Shown in pieces: positions 8,957 through 18,867 of a stretch of 64,000 nt of DNA (position 1 is its first letter; each line of letters starts with the position of its first letter). The stretch is from NCBI RefSeq assembly GCF_001639105.2, contig NZ_CP015285.1, forward strand, positions 62,001 through 126,000, read 5' to 3'. The translations under genes and the position numbers were made by a program. Source of the stretch: Azospirillum humicireducens (GTDB lineage: Bacteria > Pseudomonadota > Alphaproteobacteria > Azospirillales > Azospirillaceae). The notes below the pieces were generated by a model. It was not told the origin of the DNA. It did not search any database and was given only the letters and a program-made list of their open reading frames with translations.

Positions 8957-11746
8957 ATGATCCGCTCGCCCCTGTTCCTCCGGCTGTTCTCGGCGATCCT
9001 GATCTCGCTCGGGCTGTTCTCCGCAGCGGCCTATGTCTTCTCCGTCCCCTTCATCGAGGAGAAGGCCTACGAGATCGAACGCGACGCCAGCCGCACCATC
9101 CTCGACAACGTGTTCGAGCTGGTCAGCCGCATCCGCGGCGGGCTTGAGGAGCAGCGGACCGCCACGGTGGACTCCTACAAGACCCGGCTGCGCGACGTGC
9201 TTGAATTGGCCGTCGGCTATATCGAGCATGTCTACGCCCGCGCCGACCGCGGCGAGATCACGATGGAGGAAGCCCGTCGGGAAGCGATGGAGGGGCTGCA
9301 CGCCTTGCGCTACGGCAATGGCGACTATGTCTGGGCCATCGGCTACGACTCGGTGATCCTCTCCCATCCCTCGCCCGATTATCAGGGGCGGAAGGCCGAC
9401 GATCTGCGCGACAATCTGGGCCGTCATATCCTTCCCACCATCGTCGCCACCGCCAAGCGGGAGGGGGAGGGGTTCCAGACCTATCCATGGTGGCGCCCCA
9501 ATGGCGACGAGCGGGCGCCGAAGCTCAGCTTCTTCAAGGATCTGCCCAAGCGCGGCATCATCGTCGGCACTGGCGCCTATCTCGCCGACGTCGACGCCGA
9601 GGTGGAACGGCGCAAGGCCGAAGCCATCGAGGATCTGCGCCAGGCGCTGCGCAAGCTGCGCATCGCCCGCACCGGCTATCTCTACATCTTCGATTCGGCG
9701 AACCGGATGATCATCCACCCGAATTCGAACATCGAGGGCACGGCCTTCGGCGACCGGCTGAATTCGGCCACCGGCCGCCCGATCGCCGAGGATCTGAAGG
9801 TCGCCGCGGCGAAGGGGGAACCGCTGACCTATCTGTGGGACAAGCCCGACGATCCCGGCAATTACGCCTACGAGAAGATCAGCTGGGTCCGGCATTTCGA
9901 AGGCTTCGACTGGTACATCGCCTCGTCGGTCTATGTGGATGAGCTGCGGCGGTCGTCGGTGGTGCTGGGCAACCGCATCCTCGCCATCGGCATGGCGCTG
10001 ATGGCGGCGGGCAGCCTGCTGGGCTATGTCGCGGTCGGCCGTCTGGTCCGGCCGCTGCGCCGGCTGGCCGACACCGCGGCGCAGGTGCGGGCCGGCGATC
10101 TCGGCGCGCAGAGCGGCATCCGCCGCGGCGACGAGATCGGGCTGCTGGGCTCCGCCTTCGACGGGATGGTCCGGCAGCTGCGCGATACCGTTGCCACGCT
10201 TGACAGCCGGGTCCGAGACCGCACCGCGGCGCTGGCGGAGGCGGAAACGCGCCAGCGCGTGATCCTGGACGCGATCCCCGCCAGCATCGCCGGGCTGGAC
10301 CGCGACGGGCGGCTGACTTTCGCCAACCTGCGCTGGGCCGAGCTGGTCGGCCGCGACAAGGCCGAGGTGATCGGCCGCGAGCTTGCCGCCGTGGTCGGCC
10401 GGCGCGCCATGGCGGCGCTGCGTCCCCATCTCGACCGTTGCCTGTCGGGGGAGGTGGTGACCTTCGAATACACCTTCCCGCGCGACGGCCGCGACATCGT
10501 CACCAAGACCACGCTGATTCCCCATCGCGGCGAGGGCAGGGCGGAGGGCGGTGCCGTCACCGGGCTGTTCGTCCTGACGCTCGACATCACCGACGAAAAG
10601 CAGACCGAACGCCAGCTGGTGGAGGCGCAGCGCCTGAAGGCGGTCGGCCAGCTGTCGGGCGGGCTGGCGCACGATTTCAACAACCTGCTGTCGATCATCA
10701 TCGGCAATCTTGCGGCGGCGCGCGACCGCTACGCCGCGGTCGAGGGGCTGGACGCCTATCTGGAGCCGGCCCAGCGTGCCGGCCGCCGCGGCGCCGACAT
10801 CACCGCCCGGCTGCTCGCCTTCTCGCGCCAGCAGCCGCTGAAGCCTGAGCCGATCGAGCTGTGCGGGCTGCTGCGCGACATGGCGGTGCTGTTGCGCCGC
10901 TCCTTTCCCAGCTCCATCGCCATCGGCGTGCCGGAGGAGGGGCGGGAATGCTGGACCATCGCCGACCAGACCCAGCTGGAGAATGCGCTGGTCAACCTCG
11001 CCATCAACGCGCGCGACGCCATGCCGAACGGCGGCCGGCTCGACATTGCGGTCGGCATCCGCCGGGTGGAGGACACCCTGTCCTTCGACGAGCCGGTCCG
11101 CCCCGACGATTACCTGGAAATCCGCGTCTCCGACACCGGCACCGGCTTCACGCCCGAGGCGCTGGCCCGTGCGGTGGAGCCCTTCTTCACGACGAAAGCT
11201 CTGGGATCGGGGCTGGGGCTGTCGATGGTCTACGGTTTCGTCAAGCAGTCGCGCGGCTATCTGCGCATCGACAGCCGGCCGGGGGAGGGCACCGCCGTCA
11301 CCCTGCTGCTGCCGCGGGCCGAGCCGGTGGCCCGCCTGCTCGATGACGAACCGGCGACTGCCGAACCCCTGGGCGGCGGCTGGTCCGGCCAGTTGGCGCT
11401 GGTGGCGGAGGACAATGACGATGTCCGGCAGGTGATGCGCCAGCAGCTGGTCGACCTCGGCTTCTCGGTGGTGGAGGCGGCGAGCGGCGACGAGGCGGCG
11501 GAGCTGGTGGAGCAGATCGACGGGCTGTCTCTGCTGGTCTCCGACATCGTCATGCCCGGCCTGTCGGGGGTGGAGCTGGCGCGGCGCGCCCGGCTGCTGC
11601 GTCCGGACATGCGGGTGGTGCTGGTCAGTGGCTTCACGGTCGAGTATGGCGACATCCCGGCCGATGCCGTCATACTGGGCAAGCCATGGGACAAGCGGGA
11701 TCTGGTGGCGGCCATCGGCCACGCCGCCCAACCCGCGCCCGCCTGA
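8957..11746 (+). CDS. double-Cache hybrid sensor histidine kinase
   Basis: 929 residues. An N-terminal helix (about 10-32) leads to a periplasmic region holding two Cache_2-like modules: the first with GNGDYVWAIGYDSVILSHPS, the second with TGYLYIFDSANRMIIHPNS. Then come a second helix (about 336-356), a HAMP linker (RLVRPLRRLADTAAQVRAGD), a PAS domain, HisKA with H572 in GGLAHDFNNLLS, and HATPase_c (NLAINARDAMP, DTGTGF, GSGLGLSMVYGF). A C-terminal receiver has acceptor D863 in SDIVMPG. Cache_2 modules commonly bind small carboxylates, which fits the divergent acetate permease (inference). The next gene encodes an OmpR-type regulator 62 bp downstream. Confidence 0.92.
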   Translation: MIRSPLFLRLFSAILISLGLFSAAAYVFSVPFIEEKAYEIERDASRTILDNVFELVSRIRGGLEEQRTATVDSYKTRLRDVLELAVGYIEHVYARADRGEITMEEARREAMEGLHALRYGNGDYVWAIGYDSVILSHPSPDYQGRKADDLRDNLGRHILPTIVATAKREGEGFQTYPWWRPNGDERAPKLSFFKDLPKRGIIVGTGAYLADVDAEVERRKAEAIEDLRQALRKLRIARTGYLYIFDSANRMIIHPNSNIEGTAFGDRLNSATGRPIAEDLKVAAAKGEPLTYLWDKPDDPGNYAYEKISWVRHFEGFDWYIASSVYVDELRRSSVVLGNRILAIGMALMAAGSLLGYVAVGRLVRPLRRLADTAAQVRAGDLGAQSGIRRGDEIGLLGSAFDGMVRQLRDTVATLDSRVRDRTAALAEAETRQRVILDAIPASIAGLDRDGRLTFANLRWAELVGRDKAEVIGRELAAVVGRRAMAALRPHLDRCLSGEVVTFEYTFPRDGRDIVTKTTLIPHRGEGRAEGGAVTGLFVLTLDITDEKQTERQLVEAQRLKAVGQLSGGLAHDFNNLLSIIIGNLAAARDRYAAVEGLDAYLEPAQRAGRRGADITARLLAFSRQQPLKPEPIELCGLLRDMAVLLRRSFPSSIAIGVPEEGRECWTIADQTQLENALVNLAINARDAMPNGGRLDIAVGIRRVEDTLSFDEPVRPDDYLEIRVSDTGTGFTPEALARAVEPFFTTKALGSGLGLSMVYGFVKQSRGYLRIDSRPGEGTAVTLLLPRAEPVARLLDDEPATAEPLGGGWSGQLALVAEDNDDVRQVMRQQLVDLGFSVVEAASGDEAAELVEQIDGLSLLVSDIVMPGLSGVELARRARLLRPDMRVVLVSGFTVEYGDIPADAVILGKPWDKRDLVAAIGHAAQPAPA

Positions 11747-11808
11747 TACATTCGGGCCAAACGAAAGCACCTGGGAAAAAGCAGGGCGAAGAGTGAGGGG
11801 AAACGCGC

Positions 11809-12531
11809 GTGGCACAAAAGAAGCGCATCTACCTGATCGAGGACGAGGCCGACATCCGCCGGCTGGTGAAAGAGGTGCTGGAGGGGTACGGCTACGAGGT
11901 GTCCTGCTGGGCCAGCGGGCGGGAGGCGCGGGCCGCGATCCAGCGTCAGGCCCCCGACCTCTGTCTTGTCGATCTCGGTCTGCCGGACATGGATGGGCTG
12001 ACCCTGGTTCGCGAGCTGTGGGAGGATGTCCGCTTCGGGGTGATCATCCTGTCCGGGCGCGGCGGCACCTCCGACCGGATCCTCGGGCTGGAGTTGGGCG
12101 CCGACGATTACATCGTGAAGCCCTTTGAGCCGCGGGAACTGGTCGCCCGCGTCAACAGCGCCATCCGCCGCCGCGAACAGCTGGCCGGCGCCACGGCTGC
12201 GACGGAGACCGCGCGGGCGCGCTTCGGCAATTGGGTCTTCGACCTCGGCAACCTGACGCTGAGCGCCGATGACGGCCGTCAGGAGAGCCTGACCGCGGCG
12301 GAGGCCTCGCTGCTGCTGACCTTGCTGAAGGCGCCCAAGCGCGTGCTGTCGCGCGAGCATCTGCAGGGCCCCGACCAGGACCGCGACGATTTTCCCTACG
12401 ACCGCAGCATCGATGTCCGCGTGTCGCGCATCCGCAAGAAGATCGAGGAGGATCCCCGCGCGCCGCGGCTGATCAAGACGGTCTATGGCGCCGGATACCT
12501 GTTCGCCGGCGACGTGACCTGGCTGCGGTGA
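11809..12531 (+). CDS. OmpR/PhoB-family response regulator
   Basis: 240 residues: an N-terminal receiver (acidic pair in LIEDEAD, acceptor D55 in LVDLGLPDMDG, conserved Lys in IVKPFEP) and a C-terminal winged helix (about 145-237) with RSIDVRVSRIRKKIEEDP and VYGAGYLF. It starts with GTG at 11809, preceded by GAGGGGAA. It likely receives phosphate from the upstream hybrid kinase, though the kinase already has its own receiver, so a His-Asp relay would need a histidine phosphotransfer protein or direct transfer from the kinase core. Targets unknown; divergent yjcH-actP is the natural candidate. Confidence 0.92.
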   Translation: MAQKKRIYLIEDEADIRRLVKEVLEGYGYEVSCWASGREARAAIQRQAPDLCLVDLGLPDMDGLTLVRELWEDVRFGVIILSGRGGTSDRILGLELGADDYIVKPFEPRELVARVNSAIRRREQLAGATAATETARARFGNWVFDLGNLTLSADDGRQESLTAAEASLLLTLLKAPKRVLSREHLQGPDQDRDDFPYDRSIDVRVSRIRKKIEEDPRAPRLIKTVYGAGYLFAGDVTWLR

Positions 12532-12701
12532 CCGGGAGGAGGGTGAACGGGGCACCTCGTTTGCCCGGTGCCGAACCACCACCAATAACAATTGGTCATA
12601 ATCCAGAGAAAGTTGCGCAAAGCTGATCTGGTACAGGCTGTTTCCAACACAGCCGCGTCCAATGCCGGCGCGTAACAAGAACCCCTGGGGAGAACGGTCC
12701 G

Positions 12702-14354
12702 ATGAATGCACCTGCCGCCGCAGTCGACGCCAGCGTCAACCCGTATGAGCGCGACCTCGACCGCAACGCCGCCAATTTTGTCGCCCTGACGCCGCTGACG
12801 TTCCTGGAGCGCGCCGCTTCCGTGTGGCCCGACCGGTTGGCGGTCGTCCATGGCCCGGTCCGCCGGACCTGGGCCGAGACCTTCGGCCGCGTGCGCCGTC
12901 TGGCCGCGGCGCTGGCGAATGTGGGTATCGGCAAGGGCGACACCGTCGCCATGCTGGCCGCCAACACGCCCGAGCTGTTCGAAGCGCATTTCGGCGTGCC
13001 GCTGGCCGGCGCCGTGCTGAACGCCGTCAACACCCGCCTGGATGCCGAGGCCATCGCCTTCATCCTGAAGCATGGCGAGGCGAAGATCCTGATCGTCGAC
13101 CGCGAGTTCTCCGGCGTCGCGAAGAAGGCGCTGGCCCTGCTCGACGCGCCGATCCCGGTGGTGGACATCGACGATCCGACCTACAGCGGCGGCGAGCTGA
13201 TCGGCGACCGCGATTATGAAGCCTTCATCAGCGATGTCGGTGCCGAGCATCCCTGGACCCTGCCGGCCGACGAATGGCAGGCCATCGCGCTGAACTATAC
13301 CTCCGGCACCACCGGCAACCCGAAGGGCGTCGTCTATCACCACCGCGGCGCCTATCTGAACGCGGTGTCGAACGCGCTGTCCTGGAACATGGGCGACGCG
13401 CCCGTGTATCTGTGGACGCTGCCGATGTTCCACTGCAACGGCTGGTGCTTCCCCTGGACCATCGCGGTCACCGCCGGCACCGCGATCTGCCTGCGTCAGG
13501 TCCGCCCGGACGCCGTTCTGAAGTTGATCCGCGAGGAGCGGGTGACCAACTTCTGCGGTGCGCCCATCGTTTTGAACATGCTGAACAATGCGCCGGCCGA
13601 GTTGAAGCAGGGCATCGGGCAGACGGTGAAGGTGATGGTGGCCGGCGCCGCCCCGCCCGCCGCCGTCATCGCCGGCATGGAGCGCATGGGCTGGGAAGTC
13701 ACCCATGTCTACGGCCTGACCGAATGCTACGGCCCGACCGTGGTCTGCGTCTGGCACGATCGCTGGGATGGCCTGTCGCTGGACGAGAAGGCGGCGATCA
13801 AGGCCCGCCAGGGCGTGCGTGGCCCGATGCTGGAGGCGGTGATCGTCGCCGATCCCTTCACGCTGGAGCCGGTGCCGAAGGATGGCCGCACGATGGGCGA
13901 GATCATGATGCGCGGCAACAACGTCATGAAGGGGTATCTGAAGAACCCCAAGGCGACCGAGGAGGCCTTCGCCGGCGGTTGGTTCCACACCGGCGACCTC
14001 GCCGTCTGGCACGAGGACGGCTATGTCGAGATCAAGGACCGCTCGAAGGACATCATCATCTCCGGCGGCGAGAACATCTCGTCCATCGAGGTGGAGGACG
14101 TCCTCTACAAGCATCCGGAGGTGCTGGAGGCCGCCGTCGTTGCCCGCCATGACGAGAAGTGGGGCGAGACGCCCTGCGCCTTCGTCACCCTGAAGGACGG
14201 CGCCACCGCGACCGAGGCCGACATCATCGCCTTCTGCCGGTCGCACATGGCCCACTTCAAGTGCCCGCGCACCGTGGTGTTCGGCCCGCTGCCGAAGACC
14301 TCGACGGGCAAGATCCAGAAATACGTCCTGCGCAAGCAGACCGAGGGGCTGTAA
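12702..14354 (+). CDS. medium/long-chain acyl-CoA synthetase (DmdB-like)
   Basis: 550-residue ANL-superfamily adenylate-forming enzyme. Visible motifs: the phosphate loop [10 protein letters not shown], the [13 protein letters not shown] block, YGLTECYGP, the [20 protein letters not shown] hinge region, and the C-terminal [13 protein letters not shown] with its catalytic Lys. It would activate a carboxylic acid to its CoA thioester. The overall pattern resembles the 3-methylmercaptopropionyl-CoA ligase (DmdB)/medium-chain group. It is followed by etfB, etfA and a 606-aa acyl-CoA dehydrogenase, giving an activation-plus-dehydrogenation module. Substrate chain length is not decided by sequence. 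The 170 bp before it hold no gene and an AT-richer stretch suited to a promoter. Confidence 0.88.
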   Translation: MNAPAAAVDASVNPYERDLDRNAANFVALTPLTFLERAASVWPDRLAVVHGPVRRTWAETFGRVRRLAAALANVGIGKGDTVAMLAANTPELFEAHFGVPLAGAVLNAVNTRLDAEAIAFILKHGEAKILIVDREFSGVAKKALALLDAPIPVVDIDDPTYSGGELIGDRDYEAFISDVGAEHPWTLPADEWQAIALNYTSGTTGNPKGVVYHHRGAYLNAVSNALSWNMGDAPVYLWTLPMFHCNGWCFPWTIAVTAGTAICLRQVRPDAVLKLIREERVTNFCGAPIVLNMLNNAPAELKQGIGQTVKVMVAGAAPPAAVIAGMERMGWEVTHVYGLTECYGPTVVCVWHDRWDGLSLDEKAAIKARQGVRGPMLEAVIVADPFTLEPVPKDGRTMGEIMMRGNNVMKGYLKNPKATEEAFAGGWFHTGDLAVWHEDGYVEIKDRSKDIIISGGENISSIEVEDVLYKHPEVLEAAVVARHDEKWGETPCAFVTLKDGATATEADIIAFCRSHMAHFKCPRTVVFGPLPKTSTGKIQKYVLRKQTEGL

Positions 14355-14370
14355 CAGCCTAAGCCGCTTA

Positions 14371-14480
14371 CCCCCACCCGAACCCTCCCCCGCTGGGCGG
14401 GGGAGGGAACTGCCGCCGCTTTCCGGCTAGAGCACCTAAATCCCCCTCTCCCGCCCAGCGGGGGAGGGCCGGGGTGGGGG
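14371..14480. repeat. GC-rich palindromic intergenic repeat (ccctccccc...ggggaggg family)
   Basis: Two facing hairpins, each with CCCTCCCCCGC / GCGGGGGAGGG type arms, bounded by CCCCCACCC on the left and GGGTGGGGG on the right. The same kind of element recurs at 15300-15350, 52787-52905 and 58658-58816. It occupies the gap between the acyl-CoA ligase and etfB. Confidence 0.75.
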
Positions 14481-14531
14481 CAAGCGCCCCGCCATGCCCG
14501 CACGCCGCCCAATTTCAAAGGGACCCGCGCC

Positions 14532-15281
14532 ATGAAGATCCTCTGCGCCGTGAAGCGCGTCGTCGATTACAACGTCAAGATCCGGGTCAAGACCGACCAG
14601 TCCGGCGTCGAGACGTCCAACGTGAAGTTCTCGATGAACCCCTTCGACGAGATCGCCGTCGAGGAGGCCGTCCGCCTGAAGGAGGCCGGCACCGCGACCG
14701 AGATCGTCGTCGTCTCCGTCGGCCCGGCCCAGACGCAGGAGACGCTCCGCACCGCGCTCGCCATGGGGGCCGACCGCGCCATCCTGGTCCAGACCGACGT
14801 GGCCACCGAACCGCTGGCCGTCGCCAAGGTCCTCAAGGCGCTGGTCGGGAAGGAGGCTCCCGGCCTCGTCATCCTCGGCAAGCAGGCGATCGACGACGAC
14901 TGCAACCAGACCGGCCAGATGCTGGCGGCGCTGCTCGGCTGGGGCCAGGGCACCTTCGCCTCCAAGGTCGCGCCGGCTGGCGATGCCGTTGCAGTGACAC
15001 GCGAGATCGACGGCGGGCTTGAGGTCGTGTCGCTGAAGCTGCCGGCGGTGGTTACGGCCGACCTGCGCCTGAACGAGCCGCGCTATGCCTCGCTGCCCAA
15101 CATCATGAAGGCGAAGAAGAAGCCGCTGGAGACGGTCACGCCGGATGCGCTCGGCGTCGATGTGACCCCGCGCCTGAAGACGCTGAAGGTCGCCGAGCCG
15201 GCCAAGCGTCAGGCCGGCATCAAGGTGCCGGACGTCGCCACCCTGGTCGACAAGCTGAAGAACGAGGCGCGGGTGATCTGA
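14532..15281 (+). CDS. etfB: electron transfer flavoprotein beta subunit
   Basis: 249 residues, the normal EtfB length. The family block [19 protein letters not shown] is present, as is [20 protein letters not shown]. EtfB binds AMP and pairs with EtfA to pass electrons from acyl-CoA dehydrogenases to the ETF-ubiquinone oxidoreductase. It is flanked by an acyl-CoA ligase, etfA and an acyl-CoA dehydrogenase in the same direction. Confidence 0.96.
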   Translation: MKILCAVKRVVDYNVKIRVKTDQSGVETSNVKFSMNPFDEIAVEEAVRLKEAGTATEIVVVSVGPAQTQETLRTALAMGADRAILVQTDVATEPLAVAKVLKALVGKEAPGLVILGKQAIDDDCNQTGQMLAALLGWGQGTFASKVAPAGDAVAVTREIDGGLEVVSLKLPAVVTADLRLNEPRYASLPNIMKAKKKPLETVTPDALGVDVTPRLKTLKVAEPAKRQAGIKVPDVATLVDKLKNEARVI

Positions 15282-15299
15282 GGACTGGTCGTATCGGGG

Positions 15300-15350
15300 T
15301 GCCCTTTCCCAACCCTCCCCCGCTTCGCGGGAGAGGGTTGGGAAAGGGCA
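15300..15350. repeat. long perfect hairpin between etfB and etfA
   Basis: TGCCCTTTCCCAACCCTC (15300-15317) and its exact reverse complement (15333-15350) form an 18-bp arm around an inner CCCGC-TTC-GCGGG stem. It belongs to the same palindromic family as 14371-14480 and sits inside an otherwise typical operon, so it may act on mRNA processing or stability. Confidence 0.8.
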
Positions 15351-15394
15351 TTCCAAGCAGACACCTCGCCACCCTCCAACCAAGGACCCGCCCC

Positions 15395-16321
15395 ATGCCC
15401 ATCCTGATCCTCGCCGACCACGACAACGCCAGCCTCAAGCCCGCCACCGCCCACGCAGTCACCGCCGCCGCCAAGCTGGGCGGCGACATCCACCTCCTGG
15501 TCGCCGGCCGCAACGCCGCCCCCGCCGCCGAGCAGGCCGCCAAGCTGGCCGGCGTCGCCAAGGTGCTGCTCGCCGACGATGCAGCCTACGAGCATGCCCT
15601 GGCCGAGCCGGTGGCAGCATTGCTGGTGTCGCTCGCCCCCGGTTACAGCCATCTCCTCGCCGCCGCCACCTCGGTGGGCAAGAATGTGCTGCCGCGCGTC
15701 GCCGCCTTGCTCGACGTGGCGATGATCTCCGACATCACCGCCGTGGTCTCCGCCGATACCTTCGAGCGGCCGATCTATGCCGGCAACGCCATCGCCACCG
15801 TGCAGTCGGCCGACGCCGTAAAGGTCGTCACCGTCCGCACCACTGCATTCGAGGCTGCCGCCGCCACCAACGCCGCCCCGGTCGAGAGCATCGCTGCCGC
15901 CACCGACCCCGGCCTGTCCAGCTTCGTCTCGGCCGAGCTGTCGAAGTCGGAGCGTCCGGAGCTGACCTCGGCCCGGATCGTCATCTCCGGTGGGCGCGGC
16001 ATGCAGTCGGGCGACAATTTCCACCTGCTGGAGGCCATCGCTGACAAGCTGGGCGCCGCGGTGGGCGCCAGCCGTGCAGCGGTCGATGCCGGCTTCGTTC
16101 CGAACGACTATCAGGTCGGCCAGACCGGCAAGATCGTGGCGCCGGATCTCTATGTCGCCGTCGGCATCTCGGGCGCCATCCAGCATCTGGCCGGCATGAA
16201 GGACAGCAAGATCATCGTCGCCATCAACAAGGACGAGGAGGCGCCGATCTTCCAGGTCGCCGACTACGGCCTCGTCGCCGACCTGTTCAAGGCCCTGCCG
16301 GAGCTGCAGCAGGCCGTCTGA
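15395..16321 (+). CDS. etfA: electron transfer flavoprotein alpha subunit
   Basis: 308 residues from the ATG at 15395. The C-terminal FAD-binding domain is clear: [47 protein letters not shown] and [20 protein letters not shown]. It forms the FAD-carrying half of ETF. The 113-bp gap from etfB holds a strong palindromic hairpin. The frame continues upstream to 15299 only through that repeat, so the internal ATG is the real start. Confidence 0.96.
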   Translation: MPILILADHDNASLKPATAHAVTAAAKLGGDIHLLVAGRNAAPAAEQAAKLAGVAKVLLADDAAYEHALAEPVAALLVSLAPGYSHLLAAATSVGKNVLPRVAALLDVAMISDITAVVSADTFERPIYAGNAIATVQSADAVKVVTVRTTAFEAAAATNAAPVESIAAATDPGLSSFVSAELSKSERPELTSARIVISGGRGMQSGDNFHLLEAIADKLGAAVGASRAAVDAGFVPNDYQVGQTGKIVAPDLYVAVGISGAIQHLAGMKDSKIIVAINKDEEAPIFQVADYGLVADLFKALPELQQAV

Positions 16322-16358
16322 TCCCGTTCATTTCCTCCGCCACCCGAAGAGGTCCCCC

Positions 16359-18179
16359 ATGACCGCCGCCGCGATCCCCTATAGCCCGCCGTTGAAAGAG
16401 ATCCGCTTCGTCCTCGACCACCTCGCCGGCATGGCCGACGTGGCGGCTCTGCCGGGTTTCGAGGATGCCAGCCCCGACATGGTGGACAGCATCCTGGGCG
16501 AGGCGGCGAAGATCGCCGAGAACGTCCTGGCCCCGCTGAACCGCATCGGCGATGTCCAGGGGGCCAGGCTCGACGCCGACGGCATCGCCCGCACGGCGGA
16601 GGGCTGGGGGGCGGCGTGGCAGGCGCTGGTCGAGGGCGGCTGGAACGGGCTGCCCTTCGACCCGGCACGCGGCGGCATGGGGCTACCCAACCTGCTGAAT
16701 ACCGCGGTGCAGGAGATGTGGCATTCCGCCAACATGGCCTTCGCGCTCTGCCCGATGCTGACGCAAGGGGCTGTGAACGCGGTTCAGCTCTATGGCTCCG
16801 ACGCGCTGAAGGACCTCTATTTGCCCAAGATGATCTCGGGCGAGTGGACCGGCACCATGAACATCACCGAGCCGCAGGCGGGGTCCGACCTTGCCGCCAC
16901 GCGGTCTCGCGCGGTTCCGAACGGCGACCATTACCTTGTCAGCGGGCAGAAGATCTTCATCACCTATGGCGACCATGACCTGACGGAGAACATCGTCCAT
17001 CTGGTGCTGGCCCGCCTGCCCGATGCGCCTCCGGGCGTTAAGGGCATCAGCCTGTTCGTCGTGCCGAAATTCCTGGTCAACGCCGACGGCAGCCTGGGCG
17101 CCCGCAATCAGGTGAAATGCGTGTCGCTGGAGCACAAGCTGGGCATCCACGGCAGCCCGACCGCCGTGCTGTCCTTCGGCGACGAGGGCGGGGCGACCGG
17201 CTTCCTGGTGGGCGAGCCGAACCGCGGCCTGGAATACATGTTCGCCATGATGAACCATGCCCGGCTGAACGTCGCCATGCAGGGCCTGTCGATTGCCGAG
17301 CGCGCCTACCAGCAGGCGCTGGCCTATGCCCGTGACCGCGTGCAGGGCAAGCCGCTGGGCTGGACCGAGGGCCAGTCGAAGGGCATCGTCAACCATCCCG
17401 ACGTCCGCCGCCTGCTGATGGGCATGAAGGCGCGGATCGAGGCGATGCGTGGCATCCTCTACACCGCCGCCGCCGCGGTCGACGTGGCGCATCACCATGC
17501 CGACGAGGCCACCCGTGCCCGCGCCGCCCTGCTGGTCGATCTGCTGACCCCCATCGCCAAGGGCTGGTGCACCGAGACCGGCCAGCAGCTGGCGTCGGAC
17601 GGCGTGCAGGTCCATGGCGGCATGGGCTTCATCGAGGAGACGGGGGCCGCCCAGCATCTGCGCGACGCCCGCATCACCACGATCTACGAGGGCACGACCG
17701 CCATCCAGGCTAACGACCTGATCAACCGCAAGCTCCTGCGCGACGGCGGGGCGACCGCCAACGGCCTGCTGGACGAGATCTCGGCGCTGGGCGGCGAGCT
17801 GTCCGGCCACGCTGATGAGGCGTTGCGCGTCACCGGGGCGGAACTGGTCAGCGCGGTCCGTGAGGCCAAGCAGGCGATTGCCTGGGTGCTGACCGCGGCG
17901 AAGCAGGACCCGCGCCTGCCGGCTGCCGCATCGGTGACTCTGCTGGAACTGATGGGCGTGGTCGCCGGCGGCTGGCAGCTGGCCCGCGCCGCCAAGGTCG
18001 CGGTGGAGCGGCTGGCGCAGCGCGACGCCGATGCCGCCTTCCTGTCGGCCAAGCCGCTCACCGCCCGCTTCTACGCCACCCATGTTCTGCCGAAGGCGGC
18101 GGCGCTGCGGGCGACCGTGGTCAACGGCTCCGCGAGCGTGATGGCGCTGAGCGAGGAGCAGCTGTTCGGCGCGGCTTGA
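16359..18179 (+). CDS. long acyl-CoA dehydrogenase (DmdC-like)
   Basis: 606 residues, about 200 longer than classical acyl-CoA dehydrogenases. It has an N-terminal extension ([16 protein letters not shown]), the FAD/CoA core ([31 protein letters not shown]), and the catalytic-base region with E444 in [10 protein letters not shown] helical C-terminal domain follows. This architecture is typical of the 3-methylmercaptopropionyl-CoA dehydrogenase (DmdC) type and related fadE-like proteins. Electrons would go to the EtfAB encoded just upstream. Its 3' end overlaps the convergent pseudouridine synthase gene by 59 bp. Confidence 0.9.
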   Translation: MTAAAIPYSPPLKEIRFVLDHLAGMADVAALPGFEDASPDMVDSILGEAAKIAENVLAPLNRIGDVQGARLDADGIARTAEGWGAAWQALVEGGWNGLPFDPARGGMGLPNLLNTAVQEMWHSANMAFALCPMLTQGAVNAVQLYGSDALKDLYLPKMISGEWTGTMNITEPQAGSDLAATRSRAVPNGDHYLVSGQKIFITYGDHDLTENIVHLVLARLPDAPPGVKGISLFVVPKFLVNADGSLGARNQVKCVSLEHKLGIHGSPTAVLSFGDEGGATGFLVGEPNRGLEYMFAMMNHARLNVAMQGLSIAERAYQQALAYARDRVQGKPLGWTEGQSKGIVNHPDVRRLLMGMKARIEAMRGILYTAAAAVDVAHHHADEATRARAALLVDLLTPIAKGWCTETGQQLASDGVQVHGGMGFIEETGAAQHLRDARITTIYEGTTAIQANDLINRKLLRDGGATANGLLDEISALGGELSGHADEALRVTGAELVSAVREAKQAIAWVLTAAKQDPRLPAAASVTLLELMGVVAGGWQLARAAKVAVERLAQRDADAAFLSAKPLTARFYATHVLPKAAALRATVVNGSASVMALSEEQLFGAA

Positions 18180-18786
18180 CGGGGGGGCGCTTGCCGGTTG
18201 GTGCCGGGGCCTTTGGCCCTTTGGTGGGAGTCGCGGGCGGTTGGGGGACCTCCCGCCACTGCCCCGGCGCCAGCCCGTCCAGCGTCCAATCGCCGATGGA
18301 CCAGCGGATTAGCCGCAGGGTGGGGAAGCCGACCGCAGCGGTCATGCGGCGGACCTGCCGGTTGCGTCCTTCGCGCAAGGTCAGCGCTATCCAGCTGGTG
18401 GGGATGGCTGCGCGGTAGCGCACCGGCGGATCGCGCGGCCACAGCGACTCCGGCTCCTCCATCCGCAGCACCTCGGCCGGCAGGGTGGGGCCGTCCTTCA
18501 GCGTGACGCTGCGGCGCAGCGTCTCCAGCGCCTCGTCGGTCGGGATACCTTCCACCTGCACCCAATAGGTCTTCGGCATCTTGTTGGCCGGCGAGGCGAT
18601 CCGGGCGATCAGCGGGCCGTCGTCGCTCAGCGCCAGCAGCCCCTCGCTGTCGCGGTCGAGCCGGCCAGCGGCATAGACCCCCTTCACCGGCACCAGCTCC
18701 GCCAGGGTCGGGCGGCCCTGGCCGTCGGTGAATTGCGGCAGCACGCCATAGGGCTTGTTCAGCAGGATCAGGCGCGGCACGGGCAT
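18121..18786 (-). CDS. RluE-type 23S rRNA pseudouridine synthase
   Basis: 221 residues of the RsuA/RluB/RluE family. [14 protein letters not shown] begins the fold, the catalytic Asp is in [17 protein letters not shown], and [24 protein letters not shown] is the conserved late block. No S4 domain precedes it, as in RluE, which modifies 23S rRNA. The start at 18786 (MPVPRL) is backed by AAGGA; the frame extends to 18846 without support. The last about 38 residues are a Pro/Arg/Ser-rich tail, and this tail is the part that overlaps the convergent acyl-CoA dehydrogenase gene. Confidence 0.88.
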   Translation of the reverse strand: MPVPRLILLNKPYGVLPQFTDGQGRPTLAELVPVKGVYAAGRLDRDSEGLLALSDDGPLIARIASPANKMPKTYWVQVEGIPTDEALETLRRSVTLKDGPTLPAEVLRMEEPESLWPRDPPVRYRAAIPTSWIALTLREGRNRQVRRMTAAVGFPTLRLIRWSIGDWTLDGLAPGQWREVPQPPATPTKGPKAPAPTGKRPPVKPRRTAAPRSAPSRSRSR

Positions 18787-18867
18787 GCGTCCTTGTGGAT
18801 TGCGGAGTTGTGGAAAGGCGCTATCGTTCGCGCCCCAAACACTCACCTACATAGCAGGGGTTCGGCC

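Noticed and set aside
8855..11815. Long minus-strand open frame opposite the hybrid kinase
   Set aside because: The kinase on the plus strand has all its domains; the opposite frame is low-complexity.
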